Shown: positions 1 to 8,123 of the stretch, one piece after another
Layout: each line of letters begins with the position of its first letter
Numbering within the stretch: the first letter of the stretch is position 1
NCBI RefSeq assembly: GCF_002261475.1
Contig: NZ_NEVN01000004.1
Location: 620,001-684,000 of the forward strand
DNA from: Bordetella genomosp. 5
GTDB taxonomy: Bacteria > Pseudomonadota > Gammaproteobacteria > Burkholderiales > Burkholderiaceae_B
Length of the DNA stretch: 64,000 bases
Reading direction: 5' to 3'
The notes under the pieces: model-generated
What the model was told of the DNA's origin: nothing
The model's database searches: none
The model's input: the letters and a program-made list of their open reading frames with translations, nothing else
Translations under genes and position numbers: made by a program

Positions 1-184
1 CGGCCGCCTTCTTGTTGCCGGTACGCAGCACATTGGTGGCGCCGGGGTTCTTCGATCCATAGCTGCGCGGATCCTGCAGCCCCATGAGCTTGCTGACGAC
101 CACGGCGAACGGAATGGACCCGATCAGGTAGGCCATCAGGATCAAGCCGGCGGCGATCGCCATGGAAGGAGGGGTGGTCAGCAT
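1..184 (-). CDS. plsY: glycerol-3-phosphate acyltransferase PlsY, N-terminal part
   Basis: Only the first 61 codons lie in the window; the gene runs off the left edge. PlsY is an inner-membrane enzyme that transfers acyl groups from acyl-phosphate to glycerol-3-phosphate, the first step of phospholipid synthesis. The visible part shows the first membrane helix with [18 protein letters not shown] and then the family loop [20 protein letters not shown], which binds phosphate and substrate. Two in-frame ATG codons are possible, at 184 and 163. The first is preferred because AAGGA lies upstream of it, although the spacing is long. It is divergent from surE. Confidence 0.85.
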   Translation of the reverse strand, partial: MLTTPPSMAIAAGLILMAYLIGSIPFAVVVSKLMGLQDPRSYGSKNPGATNVLRTGNKKAA

Positions 185-415
185 GGTGGAAGGGACGTCC
201 TTGTTGTCGTGTGAGTCTCCCCCGTTCGGCCTGGGGCCGGGCGCCGGGGGCAGGCGATTCTACCGCGATGACAGGCGGGCAGGCATCGGGCTCAACCCGC
301 CCCGCGTCGTCCGTCATGTGGATGACGCGCCGCGCGTCTCCGGCGCGGCAAGTCTGACGGTACAATCCGTGCCTGTCGGATCGCGGCTGAGCGGTCCGGG
401 TGTTTCGGAGGGGTG

Positions 416-1174
416 ATGCGTATATTGGTTTCCAACGACGACGGCTACAACGCGCCGGGTCTGGAGGCGCTGGTCGAGGCCTTGTCCGGGCTGGGTGACA
501 TCACCGTCGTTGCGCCCGAAACCAATCACAGCGGCGCCTCCAATTCGCTCACGCTCAATCGCCCGCTGTCGGTGCGCACCGCCGCCAATGGCTTTGTCTA
601 TGTCAACGGCACGCCCTCCGATTGCGTGCACGTGGCGCTCACCGGCCTGATGGATGCCCGGCCCGACCTGGTCGTCTCGGGCATCAACAACGGCGCCAAC
701 ATGGGCGACGACACGCTCTATTCCGGTACGGTCGCCGCCGCCACCGAAGGGTATCTGTTCGGCATTCCCGCGATCGCGTTTTCGCTGGTCGACAAGGGCT
801 GGGAGCATATCGAGTCCGCCGCGCGCGCCGCGCGGCAGATCGTCGAGCGCCAGATCGCCGATCCGCTCGGCGCGCCGGTGCTGCTCAATGTGAATATCCC
901 CAACCGCCGCTTCGAAGACCTGCACGGCGTGCGGGTCACGCGGCTGGGCAAGCGTCATCCTTCAGAGCCGGTCGTGCGCAGCACCACGCCCTACGGCGAA
1001 CCGATCTACTGGATCGGCCCCGTGGGCCTGGCGCTCGACGCCACGCCCGGCACCGATTTTCATGCCGTGACCGAGGGGGCGGTGTCCGTCACCCCGTTGC
1101 GGCTCGACCTGACCCACACCGGGCAGCTCGACGAAGTTCGCACCTGGGCGGGGCCGTTATGCGCAAGCGTCTAG
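416..1174 (+). CDS. surE: 5'/3'-nucleotidase SurE
   Basis: SurE is a metal-dependent survival nucleotidase that dephosphorylates nucleoside monophosphates in the cytoplasm. The 252-residue product begins [15 protein letters not shown]. The metal ligands are D8, D9, S39 (in NHSGASNS) and an Asn in [11 protein letters not shown] near residue 91. The length is typical. An in-frame GTG lies one codon upstream, but the ATG at 416 is best placed behind the strong ribosome site GGAGGGG. A TACAAT -10-like hexamer sits at 361-366 without an obvious -35. The gene overlaps pcm by 16 bp, so the two are translationally linked. Confidence 0.96.
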   Translation: MRILVSNDDGYNAPGLEALVEALSGLGDITVVAPETNHSGASNSLTLNRPLSVRTAANGFVYVNGTPSDCVHVALTGLMDARPDLVVSGINNGANMGDDTLYSGTVAAATEGYLFGIPAIAFSLVDKGWEHIESAARAARQIVERQIADPLGAPVLLNVNIPNRRFEDLHGVRVTRLGKRHPSEPVVRSTTPYGEPIYWIGPVGLALDATPGTDFHAVTEGAVSVTPLRLDLTHTGQLDEVRTWAGPLCASV

Positions 1175-1983
1175 GTCCGCAAGAGTCGCCCACGCCCACG
1201 CGCCTGAGTTCCTCGTCGCGCTACGACGGCCGGGGCCTGGCGCCCGGCATCACGGCCACCAACAGCAACACCCGGATTTCCGCCGCCACGCTGCAGCGCC
1301 CGGCGCCCAGCGCGCCGGCCGCCGCCAGTGGCAACAACATGGGCCTGAACTCGGATCGCCTGCGGCAGGCCATGGTCGAGCGCCTGCGGGCGCAGGGCGT
1401 GTTCGACGAGCGGGTGCTCAACGCCATGGCCGCCGTGCCGCGTCATATCTTCGTCGACGAAGCGCTCGCCAGCCGGGCGTACGAAGACGCGGCGCTGCCG
1501 ATCGGGCATTCGCAGACCATCTCTCAGCCCTGGGTCGTCGCGCGCATGATCGCGGCCGTGTGCGAGGGCCGCACGCCCACCCGCGTGCTCGAGGTCGGCG
1601 CCGGCTGCGGCTACCAGGCGGCCGTGCTGTCGCAGTTCATCCGCGAGGTGCATGCGATCGAGCGCATCCGCGGGCTGTACGAGCTGGCGCGCACCAATCT
1701 GCGCGCCTTGCGCCTCACCACCCGGGTCCGCTTGATTTACGGCGACGGCATGCTGGGCGTCCCCGGCGTCGCGCCGTTCGATGCTATCGTTGTGGCTGCG
1801 GCCGGACTGGCCATTCCGCAGGCGCTGCTCACGCAGCTGGCGCCCGGCGGACGCCTGATCGCCCCCGAGGGCACCACCAGCCAGAGGCTGGTCCTGATCG
1901 AACGAACCGGCACCGCAAGCTGGAAACGCACCGAGCTCGAGGCGGTGCGTTTCGTGCCTCTGAAGGCCGGAATACAATCTTGA
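1159..1983 (+). CDS. pcm: protein-L-isoaspartate O-methyltransferase
   Basis: Pcm methylates L-isoaspartyl residues with S-adenosylmethionine to repair aged proteins in the cytoplasm. The core of the 274-residue product has the SAM-binding motif [17 protein letters not shown], an upstream [15 protein letters not shown] substrate loop and a downstream [12 protein letters not shown] segment. The family core is about 210 residues. Here an extra N-terminus of about 60 residues, rich in Ser, Pro, Ala and Arg, precedes [15 protein letters not shown]. The start overlaps the end of surE. A shorter start near the internal Met before GLNSD cannot be excluded. Confidence 0.92.
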   Translation: MRKRLGPQESPTPTRLSSSSRYDGRGLAPGITATNSNTRISAATLQRPAPSAPAAASGNNMGLNSDRLRQAMVERLRAQGVFDERVLNAMAAVPRHIFVDEALASRAYEDAALPIGHSQTISQPWVVARMIAAVCEGRTPTRVLEVGAGCGYQAAVLSQFIREVHAIERIRGLYELARTNLRALRLTTRVRLIYGDGMLGVPGVAPFDAIVVAAAGLAIPQALLTQLAPGGRLIAPEGTTSQRLVLIERTGTASWKRTELEAVRFVPLKAGIQS

Positions 1984-2000
1984 GCAAACAGGAGAATCGT

Positions 2001-2897
2001 ATGCTCAACGGGCAGTTGCAACTGACCGAACCCCATCTGCGCGGCGCGCTTGTCGCGCGTCTGCGTCGTCCTGCCCTGATTGCCGGCGTGCTGAGCCTGG
2101 CGATCCTGGCGGGATGCGCCTCCAAGGGCACGCGTGCGCCTGTCGTCGACATGACCGGCGGCCAATCCTCCGGCGGCAGCCAGGCGAGCGGCGGCTCTTA
2201 CGTCGTGAAGCCGGGCGACACGCTCTACAAGATTGCACGGGCGAACAACGTCGACATCGAGACCGTCAAGCGCCTGAACAACATCGCCGATCCCAACCAG
2301 ATCCACGTGGGTCAGGTGCTGCGCCTGTCGGGTACGGCCTCCGCGAGTACCGGCCCGAGCACCGCGCCGGTCGGCACCACCAAGACCGAACCGCGTCCGC
2401 TCGATCCCGCGCCCGGCACCGACACCGCCGGCACCACGCCGCCGCCCACCGAAGCCGATCCCAACGCGCAGGCCTCGGCCACGCCGCCGCCCGTCGACAC
2501 GCCCAAGCAGCCGCCCCGCGCGGCCGATGCCAGCGTGATCAGCTGGGGCTGGCCGGCCACCGGCCAGGTCATCCAGACCTTCAACAGCAACAGCAAGGGC
2601 ATCGATTTCGCCGGCAATCCGGGCGATCCGGTGATCGCGGCGGCCGACGGCAAGGTCATGTACAGCGGCAACGGCGTGCGCGGCCTGGGCAACCTGATCA
2701 TCATCAATCACCAGAACGGCTTCATCACGGCCTATGCGCACAACCGCGCGCTGCTGGTCAAGACCGGTCAGAACGTCAAGCGCGGCGTGAAGATCGCCGA
2801 GATCGGCCAGACCGATGCCACCTCGCCCCGGCTGCACTTCGAGATCCGCCGCCAGGGCACGCCGGTCGACCCGCTGCAATACCTGCCCGCGCGATGA
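2001..2897 (+). CDS. nlpD: lipoprotein NlpD (LysM plus degenerate LytM domain)
   Basis: NlpD activates the cell-wall amidase AmiC at the division septum and sits in the outer membrane as a lipoprotein. The 298-residue product has a lipobox ending ILAGC near residue 36. A LysM domain follows (SYVVKPGDTLYKIARANN), then a Pro/Thr/Ala-rich linker, then a C-terminal M23/LytM domain (KGIDFAGNPGDPVIAAADG to LHFEIRRQGTPVDPLQYLP). The His normally expected before the GxD zinc motif is absent, as in other NlpD/EnvC activators, so it is probably not itself a peptidase. The ribosome site AGGAGA precedes ATG 2001. A TACAAT hexamer at 1972-1977, inside the end of pcm, could be an internal promoter. Confidence 0.93.
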   Translation: MLNGQLQLTEPHLRGALVARLRRPALIAGVLSLAILAGCASKGTRAPVVDMTGGQSSGGSQASGGSYVVKPGDTLYKIARANNVDIETVKRLNNIADPNQIHVGQVLRLSGTASASTGPSTAPVGTTKTEPRPLDPAPGTDTAGTTPPPTEADPNAQASATPPPVDTPKQPPRAADASVISWGWPATGQVIQTFNSNSKGIDFAGNPGDPVIAAADGKVMYSGNGVRGLGNLIIINHQNGFITAYAHNRALLVKTGQNVKRGVKIAEIGQTDATSPRLHFEIRRQGTPVDPLQYLPAR

Positions 2898-3673
2898 CCC
2901 CCACGCTGGTTTTCGACCTCGAAACCCTGCCCGACGTGCCCGGCCTGCGCCGGCTGCACGGCTGGGGCAGCGAGGTGAGCGATCTCGAGGTGGCCGAGCG
3001 CGCCTTCGCCGCCCGGCGCGAGGCCGTCGGCCACGACTTCCTGCCGCTGCACCTGCAGCGCGTGGCGGTGGTGGGCTGCGTGTTTCGCGACGACCAGGGC
3101 TTTCGCGTCAAGACGCTCGGCCAGCCCGATGATCCCGAAGAAGTGCTGCTCAGCCAGTTTTTCAAGACCATCGAGCGCTACACGCCGCGTCTGGTCAGCT
3201 GGAACGGCTCCGGCTTCGATCTCCCCGTGCTCCATTACCGCAGCCTGATCCATAAGATCCAGGCGCCGCGCTACTGGGACCTGGGCGACGAAGACCGCGA
3301 CTTCAAGTTCAACAACTACATCAGCCGCTATCACAATCGCCACACCGATCTGATGGACGTGCTGGCCAAGTACAACGGCCGCGCCAATGCGCCGCTCGAC
3401 GAGCTCGCCAAGCTGTGCGGCTTTCCGGGCAAGCTCGGCATGGACGGCAGCAAGGTCTGGCAGGCCTGGAACGAAGGGCAGGCCGACGCGGTGCGCGCCT
3501 ATTGCGAAACCGACGTGGTCAATACCTGGCTCGTGTATTGCCGCTTCCGCTTCATGCGGGGCGAGATCGACCATATCGCCTACGACCAGGAAATCGCGCT
3601 GGTGCGCGACACCCTGGCCGCCAGCGATGCGCCGCACTGGCGCGAGTACCTCGCCGCCTGGGACGCGCCCTGA
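2894..3673 (+). CDS. DnaQ-fold 3'-5' exonuclease, PolB-like
   Basis: This is a predicted single-domain 3'-5' exonuclease of the DEDD superfamily, related to the proofreading domain of family B polymerases (Pfam DNA_pol_B_exo2). In its 259 residues the three exonuclease motifs are visible: DLET near residue 8 (Exo I), WNGSGFDLPVL (Exo II) and YCETDVVNT (Exo III). The start overlaps the nlpD stop as ATGA, so it is the last gene of the surE-pcm-nlpD transcript. A polymerase domain is absent. In many gamma- and betaproteobacteria rpoS occupies this position. The physiological substrate cannot be told from sequence. Confidence 0.88.
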   Translation: MTPTLVFDLETLPDVPGLRRLHGWGSEVSDLEVAERAFAARREAVGHDFLPLHLQRVAVVGCVFRDDQGFRVKTLGQPDDPEEVLLSQFFKTIERYTPRLVSWNGSGFDLPVLHYRSLIHKIQAPRYWDLGDEDRDFKFNNYISRYHNRHTDLMDVLAKYNGRANAPLDELAKLCGFPGKLGMDGSKVWQAWNEGQADAVRAYCETDVVNTWLVYCRFRFMRGEIDHIAYDQEIALVRDTLAASDAPHWREYLAAWDAP

Positions 3674-3904
3674 GCGCTTGACGCGAGCGGGCCCGGCCGA
3701 GTGCCGGGTTGCGCCGCGGCCGGTGGCCCGTCGCCGATAGCCCCTCGCCGGGCGCCCCTCGCCGGGCGCCCCCGACGTGCTGCTTCAGACGATCCGCCGC
3801 CCGGCGAGCAATCGACTGAAACACAACGGGCGCAAACGAAACTTCACTGAAATCGGGCCTGGCCAACAATGGTCTCGCGTTCCAATCACTCAGGAGTTTC
3901 CAAC

Positions 3905-4495
3905 ATGTCCCGTAATCGTTTCGCACTGCGCAGCACGCTGGCCGGCCTGGCCATGGTCATTTCCGCTGGCGCCGTCGTTGCGCCGGCCGTGGCTGCCCCG
4001 CAAGAAGGCAAGCCTGCCGCCGAAGCCCATCACAAGGGTCCGCGCCACCACGGTGAAATGCGCGACGGCGCATTCATCCCGGGCGTGGGACCGCTTTCCA
4101 AGGCTCAGATCGACGCGCTCAAGCTCGACGCCAAGCAGCAGGCGCTGTTCGACACCGCCAAGAAGTCGCAGGGCGAGCTCATGAAGCAGCGTTTCGAGGC
4201 CAAGCGCGCCGAGCATAAGCTGCTGCAGGAGCAGCTCGCCGCCGGCAAGCTCGACCCGCGTGCGCTGTCCGCCGCCAACGAGAAGGGCCGCGACCAGTTC
4301 GGTACCGAAGGCGGCAAGGTGCGCGATCAATGGCTGGCCCTCTGGGACAGCCTGAACGACGCGCAGCGCGCCCAGGTCACCGAAGTGGTGAAGGCCCGTG
4401 CCGCCAAGATGCAGGAGCGCATGGCCAAGGCTCCGCACCATCGCGGCGCGCCCGGTGCCCCTGGCGCTCCCGGCGCACCCGCCGCCACCAACTGA
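3905..4495 (+). CDS. Spy/CpxP-like periplasmic protein
   Basis: This 196-residue protein has a clear signal peptide (positively charged start, hydrophobic stretch, cleavage near AVAAPQEG). A His-rich patch (AHHKGPRHHGEMRDG) and a long Ala/Lys/Glu-rich helical region resembling Spy/CpxP/Zra periplasmic chaperones follow. It ends in a GAPGAPGAPGAP tail. Spy-type proteins bind unfolded proteins or metals under envelope stress; that role is inferred here from general features, because the diagnostic LTxxQ repeats are only weakly visible (for example LSKAQIDAL and LNDAQRAQV). The ribosome site AGGAG is at 3892-3896. A GAAACTT element at 3838-3844 resembles a sigmaE -35 box, without a convincing -10. 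A strong terminator follows. Confidence 0.72.
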   Translation: MSRNRFALRSTLAGLAMVISAGAVVAPAVAAPQEGKPAAEAHHKGPRHHGEMRDGAFIPGVGPLSKAQIDALKLDAKQQALFDTAKKSQGELMKQRFEAKRAEHKLLQEQLAAGKLDPRALSAANEKGRDQFGTEGGKVRDQWLALWDSLNDAQRAQVTEVVKARAAKMQERMAKAPHHRGAPGAPGAPGAPAATN

Positions 4496-4515
4496 TCCTC
4501 ACCCTCTGGGTCTCG

Positions 4516-4543
4516 ATGCCCCGGCGCAAGCCGGGGCATTTTT
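4516..4543 (+). terminator. rho-independent terminator after the Spy-like gene
   Basis: A perfect 10-bp stem (ATGCCCCGGC / GCCGGGGCAT) with a GCAA loop is followed by five T. It lies 20 bp past the Spy-like stop codon. Confidence 0.9.
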
Positions 4544-4590
4544 CATGGGCGCGCGCGCCGTGCCTCGCGATGCCTGTTTATGGCGCGGGC

Positions 4591-4650
4591 TGCGCCATGA
4601 AGGCGCATGCAGACCGGGGATCTGGCGGGCTTTTGCACCGCGCCGGTGCG
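4591..4650 (+). promoter_or_regulatory. two NtrC-like enhancer dyads upstream of torF
   Basis: Site 1 at 4591-4607 is TGCGCC-N5-GGCGCA, a perfect dyad. Site 2 at 4634-4650 is TGCACC-N5-GGTGCG, which matches the NtrC consensus GCAC-N7-GTGC exactly. Their centres are 43 bp apart, about four helical turns, and lie roughly 90-130 bp upstream of the start site expected from the sigma54 promoter at 4703. Spacing and arrangement fit a nitrogen-regulated enhancer. This is inference from sequence. Confidence 0.7.
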
Positions 4651-4702
4651 CGCCGGGTCGTGCCGCGTTTGCCGGCTACCGTATGACGCAATTGTTAAAA
4701 GT

Positions 4703-4719
4703 TGGCATGGAAAGTGCTT
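4703..4719 (+). promoter_or_regulatory. sigma54 (-24/-12) promoter of torF
   Basis: TGGCATG-GAAA-GTGCTT matches the RpoN consensus TGGCACG-N4-TTGCWT with the invariant GG and GC exactly 12 bp apart. Predicted transcription start is about 4730, giving a leader of nearly 100 nt before the porin start codon. Confidence 0.78.
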
Positions 4720-4826
4720 GAGCCAGGATGGGCCGATCGGGGAGGGGAGCAGTGCCGCGATCGGCTGGACAGGCGTGATGCGCAGCCCACATCCGCCCTG
4801 GTAGCCATCCCATCAGGATCTCGCAA

Positions 4827-5576
4827 ATGAAAAAGTCCTTTCTTGCCCTGCCGTTCGTTTTTGCCGCATGTGCCGCCACCGCGCAGGCCGAACCCACCGA
4901 CCTCGGCGCCGGCTTCTCCCTCAGTGGCAACGCCGCCATCGTGAGCGACTACCGTTTCCGTGGCTACTCGCAGACGGACTTCCGGCCGGCCGTGCAGGTC
5001 GGCTTCGATCTGGCGCACAGTTCGGGCTTCTATCTCGGCAACTGGAACTCCAACGTCTCGAGTTTCGTGTTCACCGACGGCAATCTGGAAATGGACTTCT
5101 ACGGCGGCTGGAAGGGCGACGTGGGCGGCGGCCTCGGGCTGGACGTCGGCGTGCTGCACTACTACTACCCGGGCTCGAGCTCGCCCAAAGGCGGCAACTA
5201 CAACAACACGGATCTGTACGTGGGCCTGAGCTACGCCAACTATTCGTTGAAGTATTCCTACACGCCCAGCGACTTCTTCTCCGCGCCCGATACCAAAGGC
5301 ACCTGGTATCTCGATGGCACGGCCACGTTCGACCTGGGCGACGGCTGGGGTCTGGTCGGCCACCTGGGCTACCAGAAGCTCAAGAAGCAGGTCGACATGG
5401 ACGGCGATGGCATCGGCCACTACGTCGACTACAAGCTGGGTGTCACCAAGGACCTGAAGGGCTGGGTCGTGGGCCTGGCCGCCGTCGGCGCCACCAAGGA
5501 CAACTGGCTGCCCACGAAGTATGGCCATCCCTCGGGCCGGCTGGGTGCGGTGTTCTCGGTGTCGCGCGCGTTCTGA
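4827..5576 (+). CDS. TorF-family putative outer-membrane porin
   Basis: This 249-residue outer-membrane protein belongs to the TorF/Gcw_chp family. A signal peptide ends at AATAQA-EPTD. The mature part begins GFSLSGNAAIVSDYRFRGYSQ, the family signature, and continues as alternating aromatic/Gly-rich beta strands (for example FYGGWKGDVGGGLGLDVGVLHYYYPG). It ends in a Phe (VSRAF), as outer-membrane barrels do. Family members are often found near glnK-amtB. Its sigma54 promoter and NtrC-like sites suggest it is made under nitrogen limitation and could admit a nitrogen source; the substrate is unknown. The ribosome site is AGGA at 4815-4818. Confidence 0.85.
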   Translation: MKKSFLALPFVFAACAATAQAEPTDLGAGFSLSGNAAIVSDYRFRGYSQTDFRPAVQVGFDLAHSSGFYLGNWNSNVSSFVFTDGNLEMDFYGGWKGDVGGGLGLDVGVLHYYYPGSSSPKGGNYNNTDLYVGLSYANYSLKYSYTPSDFFSAPDTKGTWYLDGTATFDLGDGWGLVGHLGYQKLKKQVDMDGDGIGHYVDYKLGVTKDLKGWVVGLAAVGATKDNWLPTKYGHPSGRLGAVFSVSRAF

Positions 5577-5685
5577 TCGCGGCGCGGCGGGCGGGGCGCC
5601 GCGTGCGCCCCGGTTCGCCGGCCCGCGCCGGGCTGCGCCCCACGCTTCGGCTGCGCCGCGCGCCTCGGTGTCGCCCGTGCTCCGC

Positions 5686-6615
5686 TCAGACCGGCACGGC
5701 CCGCCGCCGTGGCCCGTGGCCCGGTGCGCCCGCCGCGTGCGCGTCGTGCAGACACTCGATAAAACACCGGGCCGCCGGCGTGGGCGGCGAGTCGGCCCGC
5801 GTCAGGATGGCCACGCGCGCCGCCGGCAGCGCGTGCGCGAGCGGCACCATGCGCAGTCCGCGCGGCAGCAAACGATGCTCGAACAGATTGCGCACGAAGA
5901 TGCCCAGCGCATCGCTCTCGGCGATGATGGCGAGCGCCACCGCGATCGACTGGCACGCGATGATGTCCTGCGGCGCGGGCAGTCCATGCGCCGCGAAGGC
6001 TTCCCGCAGCAGGTTGGCCGGCGCCTGGATGTTGCCCGGCAACAGCCACAGCGCGTGATGCAGTTCGCTCAGGTGCCGGGCATCGCGTAAAGGATGACCG
6101 GCGCGCGCGCCGACCGCGAGCGGCAGCGCGAACAGCGTGCTGCGGGCGAAGCCGTCCTGGATTTCTCCGTCGTATTCCGTCTGCACCAGAAAGTCGTAAT
6201 GGCCTGCCTCGAGCTGGTCGTGGCTATACGGCGGGGCGACCTCATTGAACGAGACCGCCACGCGCGGCATGCGGGCGCGGAACGCCGCCAGTGCCGCGGG
6301 CAGCACGGTGAGAGCGGCGGAGCTGATGGCGAGATTGAGCGTGCCGCCCGCGCCATCGCGCATCTGGGCGATTTCTTCCTGGGCCCGGCGCGCCTCCTGC
6401 AACATGAGCACCGCGCGCTTGTACAGCGCCTCGCCGTAGGGCGTGAGTTCGATGCCGCGGACGCTGCGCTGGACCAGTTCGGCGCCCACGCTGGCTTCGA
6501 GCTCCCGCAGGCTGCGCGTCGCCGCCGGCTGCGTGATGAACAGAGCGCGGGCCGCCGCGCGGATGCTGCCGTGTTCGGCGATGAGCACGAAGGCGCGTAG
6601 TTGGCGCAGATTCAT
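5686..6615 (-). CDS. LysR-family transcriptional regulator
   Basis: This is a 309-residue LysR-type activator/repressor. An N-terminal winged helix-turn-helix (residues 1-60, MNLRQLRAFVLIAEHGSIRA to ATRSLRELEASVG) is followed by a type 2 periplasmic-binding-protein-like effector domain. It is transcribed divergently from the MHS transporter gene 149 bp away and very likely controls it together with the downstream DUF2817 gene. The effector is unknown. AGGA lies 9 nt before the ATG. The C-terminus ends in a basic low-complexity tail (GHGPRRRAVPV). Confidence 0.9.
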   Translation of the reverse strand: MNLRQLRAFVLIAEHGSIRAAARALFITQPAATRSLRELEASVGAELVQRSVRGIELTPYGEALYKRAVLMLQEARRAQEEIAQMRDGAGGTLNLAISSAALTVLPAALAAFRARMPRVAVSFNEVAPPYSHDQLEAGHYDFLVQTEYDGEIQDGFARSTLFALPLAVGARAGHPLRDARHLSELHHALWLLPGNIQAPANLLREAFAAHGLPAPQDIIACQSIAVALAIIAESDALGIFVRNLFEHRLLPRGLRMVPLAHALPAARVAILTRADSPPTPAARCFIECLHDAHAAGAPGHGPRRRAVPV

Positions 6616-6652
6616 GAGACTTGTCCTGGCTGGCCGGTGGGCTATGCATAAA

Positions 6653-6676
6653 AGTATTCACGGAGACGAAAATACT
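6653..6676. promoter_or_regulatory. inverted repeat between LysR gene and MHS transporter gene
   Basis: AGTATT-N12-AATACT is a perfect 6-bp-arm inverted repeat in an AT-rich patch of the divergent intergenic region, with a TATATT -10-like element for the rightward gene at 6703-6708. This is a good candidate recognition site for the neighbouring LysR protein. Confidence 0.5.
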
Positions 6677-6764
6677 GTCTTTTCCTTATTGTTTGCCATC
6701 CGTATATTCACCGCCATGGGAGAGGGGGACCTCACCCGCCACAACACGGACATAGGGGAAAAGC

Positions 6765-8123
6765 ATGTCAATCGCCATCGCCGCCGCGCCCGCGGCGCCG
6801 GGCCTGCATACGCCGGGCATGCGCCGGCGCGTGATCGCCGGCACCACCATCGGCAACGCGCTCGAGTTTTTCGACTTCACGGTGTTCACCTTCCTGATGC
6901 TGGTCATCGGGCCGTTGTTTTTTCCCGCGGCATCGAGCTATGGCCAGCTGTTGCTCACCACCGCCACTTTCGGCGTCGGCTTTCTGATGCGGCCGGTCGG
7001 CGGCATGCTGATCGGCTCGTATGCCGACCGCCATGGCCGCCGCGCCGCGCTGACGCTCACGCTCTGGTTGATGGGGATCGGCTGCGCGCTCATCGCCGTC
7101 GCGCCGACGCACGCGCAGATGGGCGTGGCCGGACCGGTGCTGATGGTGATCGCGCGCCTGATTCAGGGCTTCGCGGCCGGCGGTGAGGTCGGCGCGTCCA
7201 CGACGCTCCTGGTCGAACACGCGCCGGCGCACAAGCGAGGCTTTTATGCGAGCTGGCAGTTCGGCAGCCAGTCGCTCGGCGTGATGCTGGGGGCGCTGAC
7301 GGTGGCGCTGCTGACGGCGTCGCTCACCGCAGAACAGATGCAATCCTGGGGCTGGCGCGTGCCGTTCGTGTTGGGCGTGCTCACGGTGCCGGTCGGCGCC
7401 TACATCCGTCGCCACCTCGAAGAAACGCTCGAGACGGCCGCCCCGGTGGGGCAGGCCCGGGCGGACGGCGCGGCGGCGCAACGCCAGCCGGCGCGTCAAC
7501 CCGTGCGCCAGGTCTGGGCCGAGCACAAGCCCGCCATCGTCAAGGGCATCCTGCTCGTCATCGGCGGGATGGTCTGCGCGCAGATCATCGGCTTTTACAT
7601 GCCGGCCTATGCCAGCAAGGCGCTCGGCCTGCCGCCCACGTCCACCTTGTTCGCCAGCGTGGTGCTCGGCGCCATCGGGTTCCTGATCGCGCCGCTGGTC
7701 GGCATGCTGGCCGATCGGGTCGGCCGCAAACGGGTCATCTTCTGGTCGCGGGCCGCGACCGTGGTGGCCCTGCTGCCGTGCTTTCACTGGCTGGTGGCGG
7801 CGCCGAGCTCGGGGCGCCTCATGACGGTGATCGCCTTGCTGGCGGTGCTGCTGGCGCTGCAGATGACGCCCGCCATCACCATGCTGCCCGAGCTGTTTCC
7901 GAAGGCCGTGCGCACGACCGGCATGTCGGTGGTCTATGGCCTGGGCATCTCTGTGTTCGGCGGCTTTGCGCAGTTTTTCGTGACCTGGCTGCTGCAGGTC
8001 ACCGGCAATCCCATGGCGCCCGCCTGGTACCTGATGGTCACGGTCACCCTGTCGACCGTGGTGCTCTTCTGGATCCAGGATCGGACCGGCCACGATATCG
8101 ACGCCCAGGAGACGGCAGCATGA
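6765..8123 (+). CDS. MFS metabolite:H+ symporter (MHS family)
   Basis: This 452-residue inner-membrane transporter has twelve predicted helices and belongs to the metabolite:proton symporter branch (ShiA/ProP/CitA relatives). The branch signatures are visible: GNALEFFDFTVFTFL in helix 1, the loop motif GSYADRHGRRAAL between helices 2 and 3, and its repeat MLADRVGRKRVIF in the second half. Such carriers import organic acids, osmolytes or amino-acid derivatives; the substrate here is unknown. The following metallohydrolase gene overlaps its stop codon (ATGA), so transport and hydrolysis are probably coupled. The ribosome site AGGGGAAA is at 6754-6761. Confidence 0.88.
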   Translation: MSIAIAAAPAAPGLHTPGMRRRVIAGTTIGNALEFFDFTVFTFLMLVIGPLFFPAASSYGQLLLTTATFGVGFLMRPVGGMLIGSYADRHGRRAALTLTLWLMGIGCALIAVAPTHAQMGVAGPVLMVIARLIQGFAAGGEVGASTTLLVEHAPAHKRGFYASWQFGSQSLGVMLGALTVALLTASLTAEQMQSWGWRVPFVLGVLTVPVGAYIRRHLEETLETAAPVGQARADGAAAQRQPARQPVRQVWAEHKPAIVKGILLVIGGMVCAQIIGFYMPAYASKALGLPPTSTLFASVVLGAIGFLIAPLVGMLADRVGRKRVIFWSRAATVVALLPCFHWLVAAPSSGRLMTVIALLAVLLALQMTPAITMLPELFPKAVRTTGMSVVYGLGISVFGGFAQFFVTWLLQVTGNPMAPAWYLMVTVTLSTVVLFWIQDRTGHDIDAQETAA

